Shown here: piece by piece, positions 31,273 through 42,430 of the stretch
Layout of the letters: every line of letters begins with the position of its first letter
Numbering within the stretch: the stretch's first letter is position 1
Source: Holothuria scabra
Taxonomy: Eukaryota; Echinodermata; Holothuroidea; Aspidochirotida; Holothuriidae
Assembly: GCA_037179385.1 (NCBI GenBank)
Contig: CM074189.1
Location: forward strand, 26,659,648-26,723,647
DNA length: 64,000 bases
Reading direction: 5' to 3'
The notes under the pieces: generated by a model
What the model was told of the DNA's origin: nothing
Database searches by the model: none
The model's input: the letters and a program-made list of their open reading frames with translations, nothing else
Position numbers and translations under genes: made by a program

Positions 31273-31481
31273 GTCAAAAGCAGTGGCGTACCTAGCCAGG
31301 ATTGTGTCATGGGGGGGGATTTGGTGTCATGGGGAGGGGGCTTGGGCACGACATGAGGAAAAAAGTCTAGTGATAGACAGAAAAAAACACTGTTTTAGGT
31401 GTTTTTTTTGCATTGCAAGGTTGGGTCATGGGGGGTTCTAACCCCCAAAACAACCCCCGTGGCTACGCCACTGGTCAAAAG
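31273..31481 (+). mobile_element. hAT-like MITE with perfect 8-bp duplication
   Basis: The element is 31281-31473 (193 bp). The left end is CAGTGGCGTACCTAGCCAGG and the right end is CCGTGGCTACGCCACTG. GTCAAAAG flanks it exactly at 31273-31280 and 31474-31481. The interior is G-rich with a T-run and lacks a transposase. It is homologous to the copy at 28769-28912. CAGTGGCG-type termini and an 8-bp duplication support hAT. Confidence 0.92.
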
Positions 31482-32281
31482 TGCAATGTACCTCTGAACA
31501 GATCAGATGCCACCTCCAGCTTCACTTTTAAAAAAGTACCTACTGTATGTCCATATTTCTAGATGGGGGTAAATTTCCCCTTCTTAATTTATTTGGTGAC
31601 ATTTACAATGCCTTCAATACACTCAAGTGTAGCCATTCAATGCCTTTGTATATTTGGTGTATATTCATAGAGTTACCCAAACCTGGGCCACACTAACACT
31701 GGTATAGTCACACAGCTGGAATAGGGTCCAGACAGTTGATGATAGGGCCCTGATAGAATTAACTTGGCTATGCATTGTCTGGTCCAGGTTTCCTTTTGTC
31801 TAATTTATTTGAGATGCCCTGGAGGGTTGTGACCTACTTGTGTATATTGATGAAACTAGGTACTAAGTTTGAAGACCGAGTTGTCAAATACACTGGTGAA
31901 AGCAGTTAGTATAGTACCAAAGGAGAAAAGGAACAGTGGGTAAAACAAATAAAACAAAGAAGGTTACCAAACACAGACAATAATTCTATTTCCTGTTGAT
32001 ATGAAGTGTCTAGAAGGTGTTACTAGAAAGATGGCTCTATCAAGATGGGTGGTCAAACATTTGACTGATGGGGAAGTCAGGTTATTGAAGTTGCACTTTC
32101 ATTCATGGCCTGTGCCTATTAACCCCAATATGCCTCATCCCCTTTAAGTGTAACAGTAGGTCTAGAATTTAATATATATTAGAGGTTGCAAAATGAATTT
32201 CATTTATTCAATTCCCTTTGCCATTAAGTGCATAAATTGATGACATTTTACAACTAGAAATTCATTTAAATAGTCCATAAT
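31482..32281. other. Non-coding, no recognised feature
   Basis: AT-rich; nothing recognised. Confidence 0.4.
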
Positions 32282-32375
32282 GCACAATGATCCCCCTGTG
32301 GGCTGGGGGCTGTAGAATATGCACACAGCATTCCCTGCCTGCGGTAAGAGGCGACTAAATAGGAGGACTTGAACA
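32282..32375 (+). repeat. Possible dispersed-repeat fragment with conserved GGTAAGAGGCGACTAA
   Basis: CCCCTGTGGGCTGGGGGCTG, AGAATATGCACACAGCATTC and CCTGCCTGCGGTAAGAGGCG form a GC-richer block unlike its flanks. The last motif resembles a conserved segment I have seen in dispersed invertebrate repeats, but only one copy is in this window. The assignment is from memory and weak. Confidence 0.3.
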
Positions 32376-33322
32376 GTATACTATATAACACATTGAAGTT
32401 GGTGTGTTGTTAAATCTTATCTAACTAACCATTGCACAATGACTTGTGATATTGTTGTTCAACTCACAGTACCTACTTTGTTTCCCTTCGGAATTAAAAC
32501 CTGTAGTAGGTTATACAGAGGGATTGTTAAGCACCTGCAGACAATTGATGCTATCAAAAGTGGACTGGAAAACCACAATATACAAAATTGGTAAAGTACT
32601 ACTCTGGAGTTGAAAAAACACTTAAACAAAAATTTGCCATACTAGCCTATAATATGAGGCTTATGTATTGGAAAAACATGTCCAAGCATTCCAGTGGTTA
32701 GCAAGTGGGTTGCAGGATTTATAACAGGATCAATAGGGGTCATGTTTTTGACCAAAAAATGACATTTCTGGTTTCTTACTGGTTGAATTCTAGAGGAATC
32801 TAACAAAGGAACAAGAAACAGGGAGCAACTAATATGTTTTAACTAATTACAAAAGATATAATATAAAGAGTTTATAAAAGAGAGTTAACTATGGTTTCAT
32901 TGCCAACATTTCTTAGGACAGCAGGACCCCTATAGAGGTTTCATCATTTCTGGATCACCTGTGGTGAGGGATATTTTGAAAGATATACACACATGAGAAC
33001 ATTTTATAATTGATTTGTGGTTTGCGGACATTACCTACTAATTGTATTAAAATCATACCAGGGATGATAATGACAGGGTTCCTGAGCACAGGGACTTTGG
33101 CTCCCATGGTTTTTCTGCTGTAAGCATTTTGGGATACCTTAAACTAGAGAGACTAGACCATGGCCGTCATAATCTTGAACAGTGAGCCTCTCATCATGAC
33201 TAGAACCCTCATTTCAGAGTTGGGTCTACAGTTCTTACAAACCACACCCTACCCATCTCAGCTTAGAGTGGGTTTGGTAACTTGTATACTATTATACTAC
33301 ACATTTCATTAAATGTAAGGTA
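32376..33322. other. Non-coding, no recognised feature
   Basis: AT-rich; nothing recognised. Confidence 0.4.
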
Positions 33323-33709
33323 TAGGGCTGTGAACATGTAGCGATTAATTGCTAAACGATCGCATGTGAATTAAACGTTTAGTACAAAGCTACAAGTGAT
33401 TAATGGCAAAACCTGATTTTGACAGTTTTTTTTATCCATTTGTATACTCTAATGATCCCTGGTTTTTGTTGACTGGAACATATCCTGGGCATATCTGAAC
33501 CATGTAGGCTTCAAAGTTTCACAATAATTTGATTTCATCATGCAAGATAACAACTATTACTATTTCTGCATTACATTCAGTATCATCACTTCATACTGAA
33601 ATTATTTCTGTTTGTAATAAGGTAATCGCGATTAATCGCTAAACGATCGCAAATATTTGAGATGAAACATTTAGTTATTTTACTAAACGTTCACAGCCCA
33701 AGTAGGGCA
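33315..33709. mobile_element. hAT-like element, TAGGGCTGTGAAC ends
   Basis: The element is about 33323-33701. The left end is TAGGGCTGTGAACATGTAGC and the right end is GCTGTGAACG inverted (CTAAACGTTCACAGCCCAA). Subterminal GCGATTAATCGC and CTAAACGATCGC words recur near both ends. Flanking 8-mers GTAAGGTA and GTAGGGCA match at 6 of 8 positions. No transposase frame is seen. Likely an old hAT MITE. Confidence 0.65.
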
Positions 33710-33863
33710 TATATTGGTAGCTTGCAAAATAAAAGTAAAAGGAGCTCTAAAAATGACCACTCATATTCACAGTCTACATTAATATTGTTTTTACCATGCA
33801 ATTGGAATCTTGGGAGGGGAAGGGTCAGTTAAGGGGGATCAGGGAGAAACCTAGTGTTGGTAT

Positions 33864-33959
33864 AGAAGGCTCACTGTAATCAGTGAAGTACTACCTCAGA
33901 GGTACTGGCGAGGTAGTACTTCCATGCTGTAAATGACTGAAACCTCAGTGATCCTTTCT
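33864..33959. repeat. Imperfect inverted repeat
   Basis: GAAGTACTACCTC at 33885-33897 pairs exactly with GAGGTAGTACTTC at 33910-33922, loop 12 bp. Outer segments AGAAGGCTCACTG and CAGTGATCCTTTCT extend the pairing. It may be a very short MITE. Confidence 0.6.
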
Positions 33960-35379
33960 AATGCAACATTTATTCACAATGATTGATTTCTTCATTCACC
34001 GTTTTTGCCAATTAGGGTCAACTTTCTAAGAAAATTGAGTCCGTCCACCTTTTTTAAAAGCAGACTGCAACCTGCTTAATTAACTTTTAACCATCAAACA
34101 AATTCCTGATTTACTTGCACAAGTGATTTTGAGGGTCAAGTGTATGGTGCATACAACATAGATTTTTCAATTTATTCACTGACTCTACAATTTTCTGAGA
34201 CAGTCTTTGTATACCAATCTTTTCATGAGCTCACCAGAACCATGCAGGATTCTTAAGCTTGTATAAGCTGCATTGCTTTTGTATAGGCGGTCAACAAAAA
34301 CCAGTGTTTTCTTCTTTTTTTTTCTGTCCCTCTCAACCATGTAGCCTGAACATTGATAGGTTAGCAGGAACAAACACTTGTCAGTGCCACCATGCAGAAC
34401 CTTGCACAAAATTGACCAGGAGAGAGAAAGGGTAGTTAAGAAAATTACTGGGGATAATTAAAGTTTGTACCCCTCTCTTTCGATAAGCTTTCTTTTCAGT
34501 CCTGGGAATGCTTTGGAATGTACATCAGACAATAACTAGGAAGATTTGGGTTGAAGACTGTAGGTTTAATTCTGTTCTTTTTTGACTACCTACATCTTTA
34601 AATCTCTAATACCTTAGACTGACTTTTACATTTACAATGACATGTCATTAAATAGACTGGCTGAAGACTTTAACTCTTTCCCTAATTGAATAACCTGCCC
34701 CTTTAAACTCTAATACCACCAACTTAAGGGGATGACCTGAAAGAGACTTCTCTCATCAAACCATTATTTGTCGCAACAGTATATCAACTTTGAAACCTTT
34801 AAGTAGAAAATAATGGTAGAAGATTTTGGGTGTTTGACCCCAGGCAAAGTCAGTTTTATGGATCACAAAAGAAATGGAAGATAGAACCACAAACTGTAGC
34901 CATCTCAAATTGTTTGCTTGTTAAAACTTAAGGATAAGTTTACAGGTTTAGAGGAAAGAGTGAATGAGACAAAGAAGAGGTTGGTGATGAAAAAAGTCAA
35001 GAGTAATCTTTGACAACAGCAGGAAATAGGTCATGTGAGTTGATGAATCGGTAATAAAAATAGCATCTTAGAGAAATCAGAAACTAAGACAGTTTAAGAA
35101 GAAATGGAACCTGCTGTGTTGGAAATGAGCTTGATTGTTTGTTTCAAGTAAAATCATGGGATAATGGGAAGCAAGCAACTGGTAGCAATTCTGTTTTTTA
35201 ATCTGGATCTAAACTTAAATGCCTTTCTTTACAGTAGAGATAGACTAGAGGCTTCCCATTGATCAGGGTGAAATGAGCTTACAAATGCATGTTGTACATA
35301 CCACTAGGACTGACCTTTTCATGGCAGCTGCCAGATATAGTGTATGCATGCTGGGAAAAAAATTGTCATCACCTGTAGA
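33960..35379. other. Non-coding, no recognised feature
   Basis: AT-rich; short frames only. The 74-codon minus frame at 34185-34409 has no recognised domain. Confidence 0.45.
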
Positions 35380-35908
35380 TAAAGGGCAAGGGTAGTTTCA
35401 ACAAAGTTATTTTATTTAAAGGCCCAGTTCCCTCACCCCACACAGTACCAATTCTCCTAACCATCTTACTTAAGCCCCTAACATAATTTGTCTGAAATTC
35501 ATCCTTATCCAGTCACAATCTCAGTTTATTGCTTCAGGGTGAGTATAGAAAAGCTGTATGTGTATAACCAAAACACTCTTAGTTCATACTGTGTAATATA
35601 TGCTTTGTTACTCTGCATTGTTTGAACTAACAGTCAATCAAAAAGCTAGGCCAATAGAGAGTTTCTGTACCGGTCCTCTACAAGAAGTGGAGTTTGGGGT
35701 GAGAGGATTGGCCCTTTAAGCAACAGCTAAATATAACAACTTTCTCCTCATTTCATCTTCAACGTATTTTTTTTATAATATTATTGGGACCGTAGTATGT
35801 ATTGCATATGCAAGAGTTAATCAAGCAGAATAAAATTTCACAAATTAAAATAGGGGAATAAAACTTTTCTTATGCTTATCAAGGGCCAATCATGAAATGG
35901 ACCATCTG
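35380..35908 (+). mobile_element. Family B element (B15) interrupted by A15 and a palindromic MITE
   Basis: The B start is at 35380-35415 (TAAAGGGCAAGGGTAGTTTC to AAAGTTATTTTAT). It resumes at 35720 with GCAACAGCTAAATATAACAA and continues to CCAATCATGAAATGGACCAT at 35908. The rest of B is lost beyond the palindromic MITE at 35909-36016. Confidence 0.7.
35416..35719 (+). mobile_element. Family A TTAA element (A15), nested in B15
   Basis: A 304-bp copy with TTAA at 35416-35419 and 35716-35719. B sequence lies on both sides in register, so this is a direct example of A inserting into B. The PBX-MEIS-like word is one base off (CAGTCAATCA). Confidence 0.9.
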
Positions 35909-36016
35909 GAGCCCGTTCCACAAAGAGTTACACACGATCTTAAGTATGATTTACTGTTGGCTTAAGTATGGTGAATCAAACTTAAGATTGTGCGTAACTC
36001 TTTGTGGAACGGCCCC
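35909..36016. mobile_element. Short palindromic MITE, GCCCGTTCCACAAAGAG ends
   Basis: A 108-bp fold-back. GAGCCCGTTCCACAAAGAGT leads to ACGATCTTAAGT and is matched by ACTTAAGATTGTGCGTAACT and CTTTGTGGAACGGCCCC. Arms are about 37 bp with one or two mismatches. Similar GGGCCNGTT-starting palindromes are widespread in marine invertebrate genomes (recalled, not checked). Confidence 0.85.
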
Positions 36017-38849
36017 CTGCTTTGTAATGGTGATTTCAATTTTGAATTTCGATTGAAAATGTTTTTTAAATGATTATTCCATAGAATGGAATAGGCTATT
36101 CTAGGGAGCCTTGTTCATTTCCGAGTTAAAAAAAAGACATCTGCTAGGAACAAACTTAGTCTGAAATCAGAAAAGACTTCTCTCTTATCCTTATTCATTT
36201 CATCTAAGGAAGGCTACCACACAGGAAGCAAAGGCAATGGATAAGCCAGCATCTCCCTCAAGGAAGGTTACAAACCAGCTCATTCTTTGGAAAAACATTT
36301 CGGTGCAAAACTGGGTTTTCATATATGCAATCTGGTGTCATATGTTATTTTTGCAATTAAACTTTAAAAAATTTGGCATGAATGCCCTTAACCCATATCA
36401 CACCTATGTCACTGAGTATACAGGCCAAGGCTTTCCTCTGATGTGGAATTCAGGGCTTAGCTAATTTACAGACTGCATTTTTGTTTAAGAAGTGTGTCCT
36501 ACTGATGTTAAATGATGACAATGTTCACACTGAAGGTTCATGAAATATTTGGGGGAAAAGTTTACTTTGGGTATAAATTCAGGTATTGTGTGAGCCAAAA
36601 GGGGAAACCTTCCATAGAATTCTATCTTAATGCAATATATCTGCATTAACTCCTAATATGAACTTTACTCAGAATGGTGTGATGATCTGGTACAACTTTC
36701 TATTTGATTTCCCAGTAAATTACAAAACCATGATTGATCCAATTTTCCTCCATTTGTCAAATTTAAGAACCAAGGCCCCCAAAGGATTCCTAAAACCATC
36801 TTACATCAACCTTAATTCTAGCTGACCACATCACAAATTTGCTGAAATTCAAAACCATGCCTAAAGAAAATAGGTCAAACAAACTTGGTCATCAAAGGAG
36901 ACTGGACATGCATGCATCCTACTGGAAGGAACATCAGGACATTTGAGGTCAAACCTAGCTGTCAAACCAATAATAGATTGGAATAATTAGAGCAGACACA
37001 TTCCCTAAGGTAGTTGGCTATATCTGTGACAGATTTCAATTAGATGCTCTTCGAAACTACCCTCTAATGTGACTAGTTCAATCAATTTTGCTAATCAGTT
37101 CAAGTTCAATATCATGAATATTTATAAGGCAAGATGGACAATGGGGCCCAAAATATCCTATGTGTGAATTTAGACAACAAGGTCAAGTTCAACCTAGTGA
37201 ATATTCATCAAGTAAATACTGATCTAGAGAGGTTTCAGGTTTTACAGAACTTTTGATTCCTTGCTTGCTGAAGCATGCTTACAGCTTATGTAATCAGGGG
37301 GACAATTTAATCCATCATTTTCCTTTTTTCCTTTTTGAAATACTTTAGAGCTGTTCAGGCCCTTTACAGACAGTGATCACTCTTAACCTTTCACATTCAG
37401 AGGACCTGGATAATATAAAATCAGTGAAGAACACTGATGAATTATTTAAATTATTGAATAAACAAATCAGTTATTCAACAATCAGTGGAAATTAGAGACA
37501 TGGAAAAAATCTTTGGATTATCTGATTTTCTCCGAAATAAAAGGGTAATTGAGAAAATTATTCAGGATAAAACCATCTTTGTCTCCTAATTAACCCTTCC
37601 TGATAATAATTTATGGTCACATGATTGAAAAGAGCCAATTGAGATTCTGAATACCAGGATTTATGTTTATGACTAGAATTTGTAAGTATCATGACAAATA
37701 AAACCAATAAAACTTGACTCCATTGTTAAGAAAAATGTAAGAAGAGCCAAGATCTGTTGTTGCAATTAGATAATTCCGTTGTATGGATAGACTTCTACAT
37801 AATACAGTGATGTATCCAACCAATATCACCTCTCGTCATCTGTAACTTTCCCAATTTCACTTTGCCACAAATCTGAAACATCGTAAAATTCCCAGGAAGA
37901 GACCATTCCTTCCTCCAACGGATAGGTTTTATCTTTCTGACCTTTTTATATTTCTCCTGAAATTAGACAATCACAGAGCAAGAGGCAAAAGTAAGGGTAG
38001 ACTGTGTAAATTTAAATTGATAAAATTAAAGCTAGCCAGAGCAAAAACATGATTTTTCTGAAGCAGAAGTAGGTAGGAGAACAGCTTTCTAGTGACAGAT
38101 ATGTGAATGACGGCAGTTTGTTACTGTCCCTAGAAGCAGCACTGACATGATGAGTGTGATAAACGCCATATATCATAACCACCGAGGGTCGTAGGTGACA
38201 TAGACTAATAGCAAACCGCTCATGGATTCAGTGAATAAAGATGAAAGTCTATGTTACTCTTGAACATTACAAGATTAGTTGCATTCAGTTGTTGATGACA
38301 GCTTTAACGTAGAAAAACATGCCATGTGAACAGATGGTTTCTTTTATTCGGTTAATTTATGGAGGGTACCTTAAAAGTCTTTGAGGTGAATTACTTGACA
38401 ATTTGGCAATAAATTGAAGAAATACTACCAAAGATGATGACCAAAAACAAGAGAAAAAGGCTTTTTTTCCCTGTTTCATCTCGTACTAAACAGTATGAGT
38501 TAGTAAATACATTAGTTCCCCGTACCAGGAAAGCTTGCTTTCCAGTGAACAAAAAACTTAGTAGGGGAGGGAAAACGGAGAGGGGCTAGTTAACAACATG
38601 TGTGTGAACTGTGAACATTTTAAGTGGTGGATTCAGTCAAAGAAAAAACAGCCCCACCCCCCTAATTGGTCACTATTTGTGTTCAAATGTACTTAAAAAT
38701 GTGCCAAACATGGCCTTTGCCCCCCCCCTTCCATCAGCATAGCAATGTATCAAAGCTTATGCCATTCAATTGAAACTTTGCGGTTAAGTCCATGCTGAAT
38801 GAAAGGATGGGAAAAGGGAGACATCAGTGAACCATGCCATTGACATTTA
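36017..38849. other. Long non-coding stretch, no recognised feature
   Basis: AT-rich, without recognisable repeats. A 75-codon frame at 36237-36464 starts with plausible codons (MDKPASPSRKV) but soon turns into A/T-rich sequence and has no known domain. This stretch is low in transposons compared with 5.8-20 kb. Confidence 0.45.
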
Positions 38850-40482
38850 GGCACCGTGTCAAAAGTTGGCCGCACTGTGGCCTTAAGGCCGCCTGCAAGG
38901 CGGCCGGAGCGGCCAGACGTTGCTATGATAAGCATCGGCACAATGGATGTGTGGCTGCAGCCACACTACACTAATGAGCAACAGTAGCGGACAATAGCTA
39001 TTGTGCAAAATCTTTCAAGCTTGAGCTCATTTCCATTGCAGCGGCCGCCGTAGCGCCAAACATTATAGAAAAAATATTTGTTGCCCCTTCAGTTTTAACT
39101 CCGTTGGAATTAATAGTTTTGCCGGTCAGTACAGTACTTTTTACATGCACTTGCACAGAATTCGAAAGACGGATTACTCGCAACGTACAACATGCTCGGG
39201 CTGCAGCCAAGGAAAGGATAATTTTTTTTCTCCCGGGCTGTGCTCATACTACCTACGTATATAAGCATGCCGAGCAGCAAGTGTAAAGAAAAATTACGAA
39301 TGCTGATACCATCATGCTCCTCCGAGATGCGAGACCATGTTGCTAAAACTCACCTCTCGATTAAGGTTAAAAAAAAATTATGAAGACAAAAACAACTTCA
39401 CTAACATGTGAAAATTTGTTCACACATATTTGAATTAAATTATCGAACATTGAAGGTAAATTTCTGTACTCAGAAAGCCCGTGGGGTGGACAAACTTTTT
39501 TCTTCTAGCTTTATCGCTTCGGAAAAAAAATTAACGCCACAGCACCTGACAGGGGGTCTTCACAGAGCCGCTACGAGGTTACTATATACAGTAAATGTAC
39601 TGTTTTAGATCACAACAAGGAAAACTTCGCAGATATTTGTCCCGAGACTGTGCTTCCACTGCACTTATCAACTGCTTTCGGTACGTAACAGATATCTAGC
39701 ATACAGCAGGGCTTATCGCAACAGAGAGTTGCCGCGATCCCAAGAGGGAAGACTCTTCATCGTAACTTTTGAAAAGAAAGCCCTTTTTGACAAAAAACAC
39801 TAAAAACATTCATTTCGCAAGTGTAAAAGACTCTCAAATCAAAATCTAAAACCTACCCAAAAGATTTTTATCTCTGAGTTTTCCGAACGAGTCATTTTTC
39901 TCTAGTAGCATTGTCACTGCCTAACGTGCTTTTTGTATGTAAAGACTATTGGTCGTAACTTTTCAAACGAAAGCCCCTTTTGACAAAAAATACTAAAAAC
40001 ATTCCTTTCGCAAGTGTAAAAGACTCTCAAAAGAAAATCTGAAACATACCCAAAAGATTTTTATCTCCGAGTTTTCCGAACGGATTATTTTTCTCCAGCG
40101 GCATTGTAACTGCCTAACGTGCTTTTTGTACGTATAGGACTACAGTAGAAACCTAACCTGTTGTGTAGACTTTTTTTTCAAACCTGTGGATATTGATGTT
40201 TGCCTTTTGAGGGTTTTAACTCTCATTTCTATCAAGCAAATGGTTACTACAGTACACAATTTTCTATGATGTTACACGGCAGCCAACAGAGGCGGCGGCG
40301 GCCTCACGGCCACATCTTTGTATTTGAAATCAACGATGCATATCGTGACCGCATATAACGGTACCCCAGCCGGCTGCACAAGCTAGCGAGGTGTTGCTAA
40401 GGTTTGTCTATTGTTGTGACTGCTTCCCAGCGGCTGCGGTGGCCTTGCCGGCGGCGGGGAGGCCAAGTTTTGACAAGGTGCC
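38850..40482. mobile_element. PIF/Harbinger-like element, 1.63 kb
   Basis: The ends are inverted: GGCACCGTGTCAAAAGTTGG at 38850 and CCAAGTTTTGACAAGGTGCC ending at 40482. TTA lies directly outside both ends, fitting the 3-bp TWA duplication of PIF/Harbinger transposons. Subterminal DNA on both sides is very GC-rich (GGCCGCC, GGCGGCC, GCAGCGGCCGCCG), in contrast to AT-rich flanks. Inside there is a 193-bp tandem duplication at 39761-40146. No transposase or Myb-like frame is seen; the frames of 60-70 codons at 38998-39286 have no recognised domain. Likely a non-autonomous derivative. Confidence 0.7.
39761..40146. repeat. 193-bp tandem duplication inside the Harbinger-like element
   Basis: Two copies begin CGTAACTTTTGAAAAGAAAG and CGTAACTTTTCAAACGAAAG at 39761 and 39954. 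They share ACTCTCAAA, CCCAAAAGATTTTTATCTC and TAACGTGCTTTTTGTA. Identity is about 90 percent by eye. Confidence 0.9.
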
Positions 40483-42235
40483 TTACTGTATGATATCTAT
40501 AGACTACACAGAATTAATTGTGTAAGGTCAACGGAAGGGGTTTAATTAAGCTCAGGAATACCATTCCTGCAAACACTATTCTATATAGAGCTAGAAATAC
40601 TTCCACAAAAGTAAATGGTTCAAAATTTGGAACTACTCAGTCAAACATTTCTACATGTTTACCTGGCTAATTCAGTATTAGACAAATTATTAAAATTTTA
40701 AAGGAAAATTTAAAATATGACTTTTTCCTCATTCCATTGAAACACTATGCAATGATGGTCCATTCACACCTCTTAGTTTGAATCAAATTGGTGAAAAACT
40801 GAACAGTAAAATCTCATGTAACTTCTAAGCTAACTTTTGAATCAACCAACATAAGTAACAAGCTGATTCTAAAATGTACCACAGTTAAATCGGTACAACA
40901 CACCCTGTACCCGAAAAAGGTAATCAATCTGACGGACTGGGCATTAAACATGATAGAATGAAGGGTGCCCTCTTTGGGTGCTTCTAATTCCACTATACCT
41001 ACCAACTAACTACAGAATCATTATAGCAAAAAGTTAATTCAGGAAAGAATATTATAGAGGAACAAGTTTGAAAAGCATGGAAACATTGGTGGGAATTTTC
41101 CCCAACTTCCTGGTGGATTTTAGATGTAGCAACTAGGGGTAAGTAGGCCTATATTAATATGTCAGAGATGTGAATAGCTTAAATCTAATATTAGAACTAT
41201 ATCGCAAATACTGCTAACTTGTGTCTGGCACCATCAAAATTCAAAGCATAAACTGACCTGTGACTACATGCTAAGGAAGCATTAAACCCTCCTAATATAT
41301 TTAATGACTTTTCCTGCAATATGAAAGTCACATTCCCAACAACTTTTCAAAGCTAAATTAAACATAATTGTCAGCATACTGCAATGGTCTCCATCTGCTG
41401 TCAACCAACAGTTGCAGTTACATTAAATTTAAGGCATCATATTAAAGTTTTCCCCAATGAATTGGAACCATTTTCAAATATATTTGGCTAAATGAGAATA
41501 ATTGGTCATCCATAAATTTTTTTCCCATTTGACTTGGCAAACTAAATGATATTGACATTACTTTGTGAAACTGGCCCAGTAATTTGTGATAAATGTGTGT
41601 ACCGGAGGAGCTTGAGAAGCTAGTGCAGCATTGGGGTTGGGGTTCATCGCCCCCTCCCCCTCCAGGATCCACATTTTCCAAAAACCATAATGGTTAAAAT
41701 GCCAGAAACGTAATAACTGCAAATGTTTAAGGGACAAATATTGCATGATTTCACACCTGGTGACCAAAAAAAAAATTACCTTTTTTTTCTGCAAAAGGAA
41801 GGGGAACCCCTCCTCTTAAATGGCCTTAAACAACTCCTCAGTGTCATATTTTCAAACCCCACCCATGACAAAAAAAGGGCTATGATGTACTTGTGCTAGA
41901 GTGTTTACAAGAGAGGTCAATTTTTGTTAAGCCCATTTCAAATTTATGGTTTGCAAGCCAAGTCAAGTACAATATTTACATGAAAGTTTCCAAACATAGA
42001 GACAAAAACAAATACTTCAGTACAAGACTGAGAGTGCCATAGAAGAATCTTATCTCTTTCATATAACCATTAACTTTCTTCTAAAATGTGTAAACCTGCC
42101 ATTCATATTCCAGACAACCCCAATAGTTTCCTGATAGATTCACTCTGCAAAGTTAATTCTAGCCCCCCTTCCGAGATCTATCTCAAACACTCCTTGTGAA
42201 AACATATAAGGTAATTATAGATGCAGATGGATTGA
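40483..42235. other. Non-coding, no recognised feature
   Basis: AT-rich. Overlapping minus frames at 41442-41794 cross a C-rich patch (GCCCCCTCCCCCTCC near 41650) and are not credited. Confidence 0.45.
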
Positions 42236-42430
42236 GTATATAGCCCAGCAGTTTCTAACCAATCGGTTCAAGTCAAGCTGGCCATGGACTTGTTTCTCTC
42301 TGACTTGTTTTCCCTCTTCCATTGTTTTATGCTGAGCACAGAACACAATAGCAGGCAGCAGGTTCAATTTTCAAAGTCTTCTGTATGACCCGGTCAGGAC
42401 TCTAAATCCTGACATGGTGTATAAACCTAC
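42236..42430 (+). repeat. Family Q repeat (Q4)
   Basis: Begins near GTATATAGCCCAGCAGTTTC, then TAACCAATCGGTTCAAGTCA and CTTGTTTTCCCTCTTCCATT, ending AAAGTCTTCTGTATGACCCG. Collinear with Q1 over about 190 bp. Confidence 0.6.
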
